DNA of 64,000 nt from the NCBI GenBank assembly GCA_948144175.1, contig CANXME010000213.1, positions 3,620,501 to 3,684,500 of the forward strand, given 5' to 3'. The notes under the pieces were generated by a model, which made no database searches, was not told the DNA's origin, and saw nothing but the letters and a program-made list of their open reading frames with translations. Position numbers and translations under genes: made by a program. Source of the stretch: Closterium sp. NIES-65 (lineage: Eukaryota; Streptophyta; Zygnematophyceae; Desmidiales; Closteriaceae). Positions 1-10,281 of this stretch are shown one piece after another (positions within the stretch are counted from its first letter, which is position 1; every line of letters begins with the position of its first letter).

Positions 1-736
1 TTGTAGTACTGAGCCCTAGCATCGTCGGTGTCTTCCACCGGTTTTGCGTAGGAGCCGTCGAAGTGATGCTAGATCTGCGCTATCTGTAGGAGGAGCTCAA
101 GCTCGAAACTCCATGTATAGAAATCTCTGCCGTCAAAAGCGGCAGTAGTCTTGATTTTTGAAACGCTGAGGAAGCGTGCTTGCGTAGAATTAATGACTTC
201 ATCACTTGGACGGGGGGCAGTAGTTGTTGATTTGTCTGTGTCAAGGGAGAAGGTGTGCGCGGCGGTATCACGGCTTTTCGCAGCCGGTTGTCCAGGTTGA
301 ACTATTTGGGAAGATGTTCCCGCATCGTCTTTGGGCAGTTCTTGGATATCTTTCTCCATAGTTGATAGTCGCGAAAATAATTGCTCGAGTGCGGCAGTTC
401 TGATCGTGGTTGTCGCCTCATTTGTCGCAGCCGGGTTGGTTTGCCCTTCGGCCGTCAGATTTGCTTGGCCTTCCGGATCCTCCGACCATCTTGGTCTTGG
501 AGCGTGTGCCGCTCGCCAGGTCTTGGTTCGGCGAATTTCACGGAAGTGAAGTTGCGAAGAATCCCTGAGTAGCTCTCATACCATGTTACGATCCCATGGG
601 GGACTTAGCGAAGGATTGGTCAGGGTTGATCGCAGGGTAGTGTTGCAGCGGAAGTAGTGAACTTAGGTCAGGGTGAATGTAAATGACTGAGATGATAATA
701 GCATGCATGCATCAGGTTTATATAAGAATACAAGGG
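1..736 (-). mobile_element. Partial LTR retrotransposon H (5' end), split by Copia A
   Basis: Seen: on the minus strand a primer-binding motif TGGTATGAGAGC lies at about 583-572, directly after a long terminal repeat that begins (plus strand) TGTTACGATC at 584. Downstream on the minus strand is a short gag-like reading region (about 359-69) with the phrase AAFDGRDFYTWSFELELLL, which resembles the N-terminal Gag box of Ty1/copia elements. The rest lies outside the window. The long terminal repeat is cut at 736 by Copia A and seems to resume at 8108. The element is a fossil fragment as seen here, and whether the missing part is whole cannot be judged. Family assignment to Copia is an inference from the Gag phrase. 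Confidence 0.55.
584..736 (-). repeat. 5' long terminal repeat of element H, first part
   Basis: The repeat starts TGTTACG next to the primer-binding motif and runs until Copia A interrupts it at the target duplication AAGGG (732-736). No second copy is in the window, so its far boundary is inferred. Confidence 0.45.
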
Positions 737-867
737 TGTCAGAACATATAGCTTACTTGTTTCTGTAGGCTATACTGGGGTATCTCATAAGGGGTACAAC
801 ACAATCAGGGTTTCCTATTTGTACTCACTTCGTTCATAGTCATTCCATTCTCGTTCAATTCTTCTCA
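737..867 (+). repeat. Copia A 5' long terminal repeat
   Basis: 131 bp, TG...CA ends, preceded by target duplication AAGGG and followed at once by the primer-binding site. Same family as the B repeats by its shared start and the GGGGTAT-C-CATAAGGGGTAC core. Confidence 0.9.
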
Positions 868-959
868 TGGAATCAGAGCAGGTCCCCTCCTAGGGACTGT
901 TCCTAGGGCCCACCGAAGCGCGCCCCGAGGCGCGCGTTCTTTTTTTTTTTTTAGCGACC

Positions 960-1740
960 CTGCGTGTCGCCCCTACCGTCGCGCTCCCTCCGCTCCCTCC
1001 TCTGACGGCCGCCCGCCCTAGTGCCCTGACGGCCGCCCGCTCTAGCGCCCGAACGCCGACGGCCCTAGCGCCCTGACGGCCGCCCGCCCTAGCGCCCTGA
1101 CGGCCGCCCGCCCTAGCGCCCGAGCGCCGCCCGCCCTAGCGCCTGAGCGCCGCCCGCCCTAGCGCCCGAGCGCCGCCCGCCCCAGAGCCCTGACGGCCGC
1201 CCGCCCTAGCGCCCGTGCGCCGCTCGCCCTAGCGCCCTGACGGCCGCCCGCCCTAGCGCCCGTGCGCCACTCGCCCTAGCGCCCTGACGGCCGCCCGCCC
1301 TGGCGCCCGAACGCAGCCCGCCCTAGCGCCCTGACGGCCGCCCGCCCTAGCGCCCTGACGGCCGGCCGCCCGCCCTAGCGCCCGAGCGCCGACCGCCCTT
1401 TCGCCCTTACGGCCGCCCGCCCGAGCGCCTGAGCGCCGCCCGTCGTCGCCCCAACGCCCTAGCGCCCGACGCCCGCGAGCCGCCCGTCGCAGCCGCCCGT
1501 GAGCTCCCTGAGCCGCCCGCGCCGCCGTCCCTGAGCCACCTGTGCAGCCGCCCGCGAGCCGCCAGCGAGCCGCCCGTCGCGACACCCGCGCCGCACGAGC
1601 CGCCCGTACAGCCGAGCCGCCCGAGCCGCCCGAGCCGCCCGCGCCGCCCCAGCAACCCGAGCCGCCCGAGCCGCCCGAGCCGCCCGAGCCGCCCGAGCCG
1701 CCAGCGCCGCCCCAGCAACCCGAGCCGCCCGGGCAACCTG
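960..1740 (+). repeat. GC-rich minisatellite leader of Copia A
   Basis: Roughly 22-24 bp units built from GCCCTAGCGCCCTGACGGCC run from about 960 to 1460. They are followed by a 9-bp series (CGAGCCGCC) around 1600-1740. It lies between primer-binding site and gag. Reading frames through it encode only Ala/Arg/Pro/Gly low complexity on both strands and are not genes. Confidence 0.8.
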
Positions 1741-1867
1741 AGGAGCCGAGCTCCTGCTCCTGCGTGGCTGCTGCTGCTCCAAGGCGTGCGTAGCTGCTGT
1801 TCTGCCGAATTGCTGAGCCGCTGTGCTACCCGACTCTTCGTGCCCGGTGAGACAATCAGCTGCTGCA

Positions 1868-2928
1868 ATGGCCACCCCCAGTGTCCTGTCTTTTGACGCT
1901 GAGGGTCGCGCCATTGACTTTCCAGTCTGGATTGAGGACCTGCAGCTGTACTTACTGTGCGATGCGATCGATGAGGTTTCTCTCTTTGACTTTGTCTCTG
2001 GAGCTGTCCCTGCCCCTCCTGCTGATGCTGACCCTGCTGTTCGCTCCAAGTGGGCCACACGCGATGCTGCTGCACGTCTTGCTGTGCGTCGCCACCTCCC
2101 TTCCTCCGAGCATGCCCACTTTAGTCAGTGCAAGACCGCTCAGGCCTTGTACGACGCTGTAGTTACACGCTACTCCTCCCCTTCCTCCGCTACGCTGAGC
2201 CGCCTCATGCTACCGTTTCTCTTCCCTGACCTCGCTGCCTTTCCCACTGTCGCTGACCTCGTTACCCACCTCCGCGCTAGTGACGCTCGCTACCGCGCTG
2301 CCCTTCCTGCTGAGTTCCGCGCCGCAAACCCTCCTCCCATGTACATCACTCTCTACATTCTCGTCACCCGTCTCCCTGAGTCCCTTCGTGTCGTTAGGGA
2401 CCAGTTTCTCTCTGTCTGTCCCACCACCCTCACTGTCGACCTCCTTGAGGAGTCCCTGCTAGCGGCTGAGAAGAGCATCGTCGCTGTAGGGGCCTCTCGG
2501 GGTGACCCTCGCACCCCCATCTTTGAGGGGTGTTCTCCTTCCCCCCTGCTGCCCTCTGTCGCCTCTGCCGCTGCGGCCGACCTCGCTGGTTTTGAGTCGG
2601 TCGGTGCGGCGTCTGCCCCCAGCGGTAGACGCCGCTCTGGCAAGGGCAAGGGGGGCAAGGGAGCGGGTGGAGTTAGCGGGGGCAGTGGCGGAGGAGGTGG
2701 GGGTGGCGGAGGGAGTGGGGGTGGCGGTGGAGGTGGTGGCGGGAGTGGAGGTACTGGTGGAGGCGGTGGAGGCGGAGGTGGCGGCGGAGGCGGTGGCGGA
2801 GGAGGCGGGGGCGAGGGCACCGGTGGGGGCGGTGGCGGTGGAGACGGGGGTGGCGTTGGAGGCGGGAGTGGCGGTGGCGGCGGAGGTCGGAGTGGCTCGT
2901 CCCAGCGGAGCAGCTCTGGGGTGGCCAG

Positions 2929-2966
<38 letters not shown>

Positions 2967-5900
2967 CTCTCGCACCGTCCCCGCCCCTCAGCAGCTCCGT
3001 GAGTGGTACTTGCAGCGTCAGCGTGGTGGTGCGTTTGGTCCCTGCCCCTACGTTCTTCGCACCGGTGACCGTGCGGGGGAGAGGTGTGGAGGCACCCACA
3101 CAGCCCGCCGCTGCTTTGGCCGCCTGACCGACGCCTGGCGTCAGCAGTTTCCGGAGGCCGCTGAGATCCCCCGCTGGGGGGAGCTGTCTAGGGCTGGTGT
3201 AGCCATTTATGATCTTGACTTTGATGCTATTCTTTCTGCTATGTATGCTGTGACTGGTAGTGATGAGGATGACTGTTACCGGTGTTTCCCGCCCGACCCG
3301 GGCATTGGTACTGCTGCGTCAGGTGCTAGTGAGGCTGCTGCTCTAGGTGCCAGTGCGTCTGTGCTCTCAGGTACTGGTGAGTTTGCCCTCTCAGGTACTG
3401 TGTCGGCTTCGGCCTCTCACACCTTCACCCTTGACTCTGGAGCGTCTCGCTCCTTCTTTCGGGACCGCACCACTCTCACGCCGCTGAGTCGGCCGGTTGC
3501 GGTGTCCCTGGCTGACCCCTCTGGGGGGCCTGTCCTGTCTCGCTTCTCCACGGTCCTTCCGTGTCCTGCGGCCCCCTCTGGCACCCTGTCCGGTCTCTAC
3601 CTCCCCTCGTTCTCGACGAACCTGGTGAGTGGTGCTGACCTACAGGATGCGGGTGTCCACCAGTTCACTCCTGCTCGTCAGCGAGTGACCCACTGCACGG
3701 AGGCTAGCACGGGACGCCACCTGGCTACGTTTACACGTCGGCCAGGGTCGAGCCTGTACACACTGACCACTGCTTCTCCTCCAGGTGCTGAGTCTGGTAG
3801 GGTCCCTTCGTCTGGTCAGGTGTTTGCCGCAGCGTCCAGGTCTGGTCCTGAGTCTGCCCCCTGTTCGTGTCGTCGTCTGTCTCACGAGACCCTCCTCTGG
3901 CACCACCGCCTTGGCCACCCCTCTCTGCTTCGGCTCAGAGGCATGGCCTCCCGTCTTCTTGTGTCTGGTCTCCCCCGGTCTCTACCTCCCCTTCCTCAGG
4001 GCCCTGGCCCTGCCTGTGTCCCCTGTGTCGAGGGGCGCCAGCGTGCTGCCCCTCACTCCTCCCAGTTTCCTCCGACAGAGGCCCCGTTGCAGACGCTTCA
4101 CATGGACGTGTGGGGCCCAGCCCGCGTCCGTGGACAGGGTCAGGAGCGCTACTTCCTGCTCGTTGTTGACGACTACTCGCGTTACACCACGGTCTTCCCC
4201 TTGCGCAGCAAGGGTGAGGTCACTGAGGTGCTGATCGTCTGGATCCGCGCAGCTCGTCTTCAGCTCAGGCAGAGCTTTGGCTCCGACTTTCCTGTGTTGC
4301 GTCTGCACTCGGACAGAGGCGGAGAGTTCTCCTCTGGCCTTCTCCGTGCCTACTGTCGTGCGCGAGGCATCTGCCAGTCCTTCACGCTTCCGGACTCCCC
4401 GCAGCAAAATGGGATTGCTGAGCGCCGCATTGGCATGGTCATGGACGTCGCCCGTACGTCCATGATGCATGCGGCTGCCCCCCATTTTCTGTGGCCGTTT
4501 GCGGTCAGGTACGCCGCGCATCAGATCAACCTCCACCCCAGGGTCTCCAGGCCGGAGACCTCCCCAGCCCTGCTGTGGACGGGGCAGGTTGGCGATGCGT
4601 CGGCGTTCCGGGTCTGGGGATCTCGGGCGTTTGTCCGCGACTTGTCTGCGGACAAGCTGTCCCCTCGCGCTGCTCCCTGCGTCTTCCTGGGGTTCCCCCC
4701 CGACGCCCCTGGGTGGCAGTTCTACCACCCCACCTCTCGACGTGTTCTGTCCTCCCAGGACGTCACGTTCGACGAGTCGGTACCCTACTACCGCCTCTTC
4801 CCCTACCGCACTCCGTCCCTCCCCCCACCCCCGCTCTTCTTGGTACCAGGTCCCCCCCCGGTAGACCCCCTCCCCCCTCAGGGTCCTGCCCCTTCAGGTG
4901 TGTCCCAGGTAGACGCGGTCGAGCCTGTCGAGGTCACTGGTGACTCTGGTGCTGCTGCGGGAGCTGAGCCTGGGGGTGCGGAGCCTGGGGGTGCGGAGTC
5001 TGGGGGTGCTGAGCCTGGGGGTGCTGTGCCTGGGGGTGCTGTGCCGGGGGGTGCGGAGCCTGGGGGTGCTGAGCCTGGAGGTGTCGAGCCTAGGGGTGCT
5101 GAGCCTGGGGGTGCTGCGCCTGGGGGTGCTGAGCCTGGGGGTGCTGAGCCTGGGGGTGCTGTGCCTGGGGGTGCTTCATCTCGCCGGGAGCCACTCTCCC
5201 CACAGGAGCTGCGTGAGTGGTTTGCCAGGCGCTGGAGGCGTGCTGCTGGTGCTGGTGGTTCTTCGGCTGCAGAGGGTACTGCTGCCGCGCGTCCCGGAGG
5301 TGCTCGTACTGTGGGTGCTGGAGCTGCTGGGTCTGAGGGTTCTCCTGGAGCTGGTGCTGCTGAGGGTGTTGGCGCTGTGCCTGCCGCTGGCGGTCCGACT
5401 GACAGTGCTCCTGGTGCTGCTGCTGGAGGTTCTGGTGCTGCTGGAGATGCTACTGAAGTGGGTGCTCCTGCTGGGGGTACTGGTGCTGTTCCTGCTGTTT
5501 CTGGCGTCGCCGCGCGGCCCCGACCGTACTTCGTTCCGCTCCTGCAGCAGGTTCTTGGTCTTACACCTCCTCCTCCCTTAGAGGGTCCGCAGCCTGTCCG
5601 GTCACAGCCACAGCTACAGCCTGCCTCCCCTTTGCCTGCTCCTTCTCCCTACGCTGGTCCGACTGGAGGTCTTACTGAGCGTCGTGAGCCTGCGTCTCGT
5701 CCTGCGTCGCCTGTTCGTACTGAGCGCGCTACTGGTCGCGGGTCGCGTCAGCGTCCTCCTCCTGTCCCTGGCACGCACCGGATGTCACTACGTCCGTCCA
5801 CTGCTCCTCTACGTGCCCCTTTGCCTTCTCCTCCTGCTTCCTCTCTTCCTACTCTTGCCGACCCGGAGTCGGACTCTCTTCGTGCTGCCAGTCCTACTGT

Positions 5901-7767
5901 CACGCGTCTTCTTGCTACTGCTGTCACTGACCCTTCCTTCGAGTCGTCTGCTGCTTCTGCCCTTCTCACTGAGCTTGTCGACTTTGCTGCACGCTGTCGT
6001 CTAGACTACGCTGCCAGTCTTGTCGCTGAGTCTGAGTCTGCCTGTCCTCCGTCCGTCGGGGGTGAGTGTGCCCTCGGCACGGACGTCCTTGAGGACAGGC
6101 AGGAGGAGTTCCAGTGTCTGGCAGCCGCTTCACCTCATCTCGCGTCTGTACTGCTAGCCCCTGAGGGAGACCCGGATGCACCAGACATCCCGACTCCGCG
6201 CTCTTACGCGGAGGCGATAGAGGGTCCCTACTCCTCTCAGTGGCAGGCAGCTATGGATGCAGAGATGGCTTCCTGGAAGTCCACAGGCACCTACGTCGAC
6301 GCTGTTCCCCCTCCTGGGGCGAACATCGTCAGTGGCATGTGGATTTTCAGGGTGAAGCGGCCGCCGGGTTCACCGCCTGTCTTCAAGGCGCGTTACGTGG
6401 CTCGTGGCTTCAGTCAGTGGCAGGGGGTTGACTACTTTCAGACCTTCTCCCCCACCCCGAAGATGACTACTCTTCGGGTTCTGCTGCACGTTGCTGCTCA
6501 CCGTGACTACGAGCTGCACTCTCTCGACTTCAGCACAGCTTTCTTGCAGGGCAGTCTGCACGAGGAGATCTGGCTACGTCGCCCACCTGGCTTCACTGGG
6601 TCTTTCCCTCCTGGTACCCAGTGGAGTCTCCGGCGTCCAGTCTACGGTCTCCGCCAGGCGCCTCGTGAGTGGCACGACACACTGAGGACTACGCTCGCGG
6701 CACTTGGGTTTGCTCCGTCTACTGCCGACCCGTCGCTGTTTCTGCGCACCGACACCTCTCTGCTGCCGTTCTACATCCTCGTGTACGTCGACGACTTGGT
6801 CTTTGCCACAGCTGACACTGCTGGACTCGCCTACGTGAAGTCCGAGCTGCAGAAGAGACACACGTGCACTGACCTGGGTGAACTGCGTAGCTACCTTGGC
6901 TTGCAGATCACCCGGGACAGAGCGCGCCGCACCATTACCCTGACTCAGTCACACATGGTGCAGCAGGTCCTTCAGCGCTTCGGCTTCACGTACTCCTCGC
7001 CTCAGGCCACTCCTCTGCCTACTCGCCACTCACTCTCAGCTCTGCCTTCGGATGAGTCCGTAGAGTCGAGTGGCCCGTTTGCAGTGCTTGTTGGCTGCCT
7101 CATGTACCTGATGACCTGCACACGTCCTGACCTTGCATACCCTCTTAGCATTCTCGCACGCTATGTTGCTCCTGGGAGACACCGACCAGAGCACATGGCT
7201 GCAGCGAAGAGGGTGTTGCGCTACCTGTGCAGCACGTCGGGCATGGGGCTAGTGCTTGGAGGGCGCAGTCCAGTGGTCCTCACTGGGCACGCAGACGCTT
7301 CTTGGGCTGACGACCAGGCTACGCAGCGGTCGTCACAGGGTTACACCTTCAGCCTTGGTTTCGGCTCTGTTTCGTGGCGGGCTACCCGCTCGTCTTCTGT
7401 TCTCGGCTCCAGTTGTGAGGCTGAGATCTACGCTGGGGCTATGGCTGCGTAGGAGTTACGTTGGCTCACCTACCTGCTGACCGACCTTGGAGAGCAGCCT
7501 CGTTCTCCTCCAGTCCTGTACGTAGACAACAAGGCCATGCTGGCCTTGTGTCGAGAGCAGCGACTGGAGCACAGAACGAAGCACATTGCTCTCCGCTACT
7601 TTCTTGCTCGTGAGCTACAGCAGCGTGGACAGTTGCGACTTGCGTACGTGGCCTCTGAGGCCAACACTGCTGATGTCTTCACCAAGGCACTTGCGCCTTG
7701 TGATCATCAGCGTTGTTGCACGCAGTTGGGTCTTGTGCCTGTCTTGCCTCACTTGCTCTCCTCTTGA
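1868..7767 (+). pseudogene. Copia A gag-pol region (fossil)
   Basis: Gag-like N-terminus (MATPSVLSFDAEGRAIDF) near 1868. A poly-Gly linker (about 2660-2900) and a Cys-rich segment (CPYVLRTGDRAG...C...RRCFGRL, about 3040-3130) follow. The protease motif TLDSGASRSFF is near 3430 and the GAG-pre-integrase HRLGHPS...CVPC near 3900-4040. The integrase core (DVWGP, VVDDYSRY, HSDRGGEFSS, QQNGIAER) spans about 4100-4450. A PGGAE pentapeptide-repeat hinge follows (about 4960-5180). Reverse transcriptase (KARYVARGFSQ, SLDFSTAFLQG, LVYVDDLVFAT) spans about 6290-7000, and RNase H (HADASWADD, YVDNKAM, LRYFLARE) about 7270-7690. This order, integrase before reverse transcriptase, is diagnostic of Copia. 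It is broken, with about two breaks. Confidence 0.9.
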
Positions 7768-7979
7768 TCTTGCTTGTACCTTCGCCTATATATACTCTTG
7801 TTCTTGCTTGTTTGCCTCTTGTATATCTCTATATATGATCTTGCATGTGAACTGGCCTTCTGGCCTTTGAACTTGTGCTCGGAATGCGTGGTGACTTTGT
7901 GATCCACCCTGAGCTTTGCTTTGCTTTGCTTGACTGGTCTTGTGACCCCTTGTTCTCCCCCACTTTGCCTATGGGGGTG

Positions 7980-8102
7980 TGTCAGAACATATAGCTTACT
8001 TGTTTCTGTAGGCTATAGTGGGGTATCTCATAAGGGGTACAACACAATTAGGGTTTCCTATTTGTACTCACTTCGTTCATAGTCATAGTCATTGTCTTCT
8101 CA
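7980..8102 (+). repeat. Copia A 3' long terminal repeat
   Basis: About 123 bp, matching 737-867 over its first 100 bp with two substitutions. It is preceded by the polypurine tract and followed by AAGGG. Confidence 0.9.
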
Positions 8103-8107
8103 AAGGG

Positions 8108-8150
8108 AATACGAAAAGACCTAGACTAGCCATGTACTCTAAGGGGTACA
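8108..8150 (-). repeat. Probable remainder of the H long terminal repeat
   Basis: This is the sequence on the far side of Copia A. If the H repeat ends in ACA, the first good candidate is the ACA at 8148-8150, giving about 196 bp in total. The boundary is a guess without the partner repeat. Confidence 0.25.
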
Positions 8151-9097
8151 TTCCCTTATTGTAGTGAATTCAAACCGTGCGGCGTGGGAATCCGTTTCAA
8201 ACCTGTTCCCGCTCTTTTCACTTCAAATGTTTCTGCCTGCATCGGTCTTGGTCAGACGGTTGCTGCGTCGCTTCGACTCTTCTGACTCCTCCCCCGGTAG
8301 AGTCGGCTGCTGCAGCATAAAAGAATGCCTTCTCATACAACTTCATATCGTAACACTCTTCTAATCTGTACCGCTCGATGACATGTATTTCAGATCTGGA
8401 CCGTTCAAAGCACTGACATGATCTTTTCAAACCAAACCAACGCCGATTGCGATTGCCAAATCGCTCGCACCACATTTGTCCGTGCGGAATCGAACACTAA
8501 GGTGGTGTTCGCCAGCACATTTGAAGCCAAAAATGACGAGATAACGATGGAATCAGGAAGGTCAGTCTCGCCTTCTTGATCCCGTCAGTTAGGGTTCGTT
8601 AAGCTCCGTCAGCCTGGTCAGCCCGTAAAAATGCTACCGAGCCTCTCCTATCGTCCAAACCAAAAACCAAATTGGGGGCCTGGCGAACGCCCCCATTTCT
8701 CAACCAATTCTAACTGCTCGACGGCATATGGAAGCGGGGACGCAACTTCGTCTCCAGCCAAACGTCCCTCCCCAATCCATGCCATCGCCATCCCTCTTTT
8801 TTCTTAGGACAGCGATGGCACAGCGATTGCACTGCTGTTCAGATGGGAACCTCTGAATGAGCCAATTGTTTCACAAATGGGGGTTCGTATATCCCCCATT
8901 TTTCCCCTCCCGAACACACCTTTGATGTGCTCCCAGCACATGACTAGGTTAAAATCGTTCGTAATTACGCACTCACAAAGCTACTCCTCCTTAGCACACT
9001 CACGAGGTGGCGTGTGTTGTATTTAATCAGGGTTATTTTTTATTCGCGTTTTTTACCCAAGGCAAACACTTTTTGGCCCGCGGGCAGGCCGTGGTCA
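8151..9097. other. Spacer between Copia A and B
   Basis: No convincing gene on either strand; the short reading frames have no recognisable motif. The middle holds a MITE candidate (listed separately). The right end abuts the Copia B target duplication. Confidence 0.5.
8501..8920. mobile_element. Candidate MITE (about 420 bp)
   Basis: Imperfect terminal inverted repeats: GGTGGTGTTCGCCAG at 8501-8515 against GGTGTGTTCGGGAGG (reverse complement of 8906-8920). The GGTG-GTTCG tips recall PIF/Harbinger or hAT MITEs, but the 3-bp flanks (TAA and TTT) do not match. Inside are small palindromes around GGGGG...CCCCC. No coding. It could be chance or a decayed copy. Confidence 0.35.
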
Positions 9098-9102
9098 GTG
9101 AC

Positions 9103-9233
9103 TGTCAGAACATTATAGCTTATGCTTTTGTGTAGGCTGTAGTGGGGTATCCCATAAGGGGTACAACCCCATTAGGGTTAGTACTTGTACCCACTTCATT
9201 CATAGTTCATCCATTCTCGTTTCAGTTTTCTCA
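9103..9233 (+). repeat. Copia B 5' long terminal repeat
   Basis: 131 bp, TGTCAGAACATTATAG...TTTTCTCA, preceded by GTGAC and followed by the primer-binding site. Confidence 0.92.
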
Positions 9234-9389
9234 TGGTATCGAGCAGGTTCCCTCGTGGGAACTGTGCCTAGGGCCCACCAAGTCGAAAGTTTTTTTTTTC
9301 CTGCCCGGAGCGCGCTCAGCCCGAGTCGCGCTCCCCTCTCTGACTTCGTCGAGCCGCTCTAGCGGCCAAGTCGCGCCGCCTTAGCGGCC

Positions 9390-10215
9390 CCTGATTCGTC
9401 GCCCTAGCGACCCCGTCACCCTACCTACGGCCCCGGCCCCGTCGCCCTACCTGCGCCCCGGCCCCGTCGCCCTACCTGCGCCCCGGCCCCGTCGCCCTAC
9501 CTGCGACCCCGGCCCCGTCGCCCCACCTGCGACCCTGGCCCTTGTCGCCAGACCTGCGGCCCCGGCCCTAGCCCCGTCGCCCTACCTGCGCCCCGGCCCC
9601 GGCCCTGTCGCCCTGCTTGCGACCCTGGCCCCGTCGCCCCACCTCCGACCCCGGCCCCGTCGCCCTACCTGCGCCCCGGCCCCGGCCCCGTCGCCCTACC
9701 TGCGTACCGGCCCCATCGCCCTACCTTCGACCTGGCCCCGTCGCCCTACCTACGGCCCCGCCACGCCGCCCTACCTCCGGCCCAGCCGCCCTACCTGCGG
9801 CCCACCCGCCCTACCTGCGGCCCCGCCGCCCTTACCTGCGGTCCCCGCCGCCCCTACTTGCGGTCCCCGCCGCCCTCACTTGCGGCCCCGCCGCCTTCCC
9901 TGCGGCCTCGTCACCTGCTGCACCGCCGCCCGCCACCCGAGCCGCCCGAGCCGCCCGAGCCGCCTCACCTAGCCGAGCAGCCGACCGCCGCGCCGCCGTG
10001 CAGCAGCACAGCCGAGCCGCCCAGCAGCTGAGCAGCCGGACAACCGAGCAGCCGAGCCGCCCCGCAGCCGAGCCGCCTAGCAGCCGAGCAGCCGAGCCGC
10101 CCTGCAGCCGAGCCGCCCAGCAGCCGAGCCGCCCTGCAGCCGAGCCGCCGTGCAGCCGAGCCACCGAGCCGCCGAGCCGCCCTACCTCCGAGCCGCCCGA
10201 GCAGCCCCGCCCGGT
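9390..10215 (+). repeat. GC-rich minisatellite leader of Copia B
   Basis: About 25-bp units around CCCCGTCGCCCTACCTGCG (roughly 9390-9850). A second series of GAGCCGCC and CAGCCGAGC units follows (about 9940-10215). The position matches the A and D leaders, but the unit sequence differs. Not coding. Confidence 0.8.
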
Positions 10216-10281
10216 AAGCACAGCGCCTCTGTCACTACACTGCCCTTTCCCTACTTTGTGCGCTACTAGTCTACTATTGTC

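Larger units (their letters stand above)
737..8102 (+). mobile_element. Copia LTR retrotransposon A
   Basis: Ty1/copia element of about 7.4 kb. Seen: long terminal repeats at 737-867 and 7980-8102 (TGTCAGAACATATAG at the start, CTTCTCA at the end) and a 5-bp target duplication AAGGG (732-736 and 8103-8107). A primer-binding site TGGAATCAGAGC follows at 868, and a polypurine tract (pattern TATGGGGGTG) lies just before 7980. The interior has a GC-rich repeated leader and then a gag-pol region in Copia order (Gag, protease, integrase, reverse transcriptase, RNase H). It is inserted in the long terminal repeat of element H. The two repeats differ by a few substitutions plus one altered patch near their ends, so insertion is fairly recent. 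The coding region is broken, with about two breaks. Confidence 0.93.

Noticed and set aside
960-1760. Long Ala/Arg/Gly-rich frames on both strands of the Copia leaders
   Set aside because: They are translations of GC-rich tandem repeats lying between primer site and gag, with no motif and different in each copy.
2353-3099. Antisense Pro-rich frame opposite the Gag poly-Gly linker
   Set aside because: Simple reverse complement of GGN repeats in gag; the same shadow appears in every Copia copy.
8164-8475. Small frames in the A-B spacer
   Set aside because: Short, unmatched, overlapping on both strands.
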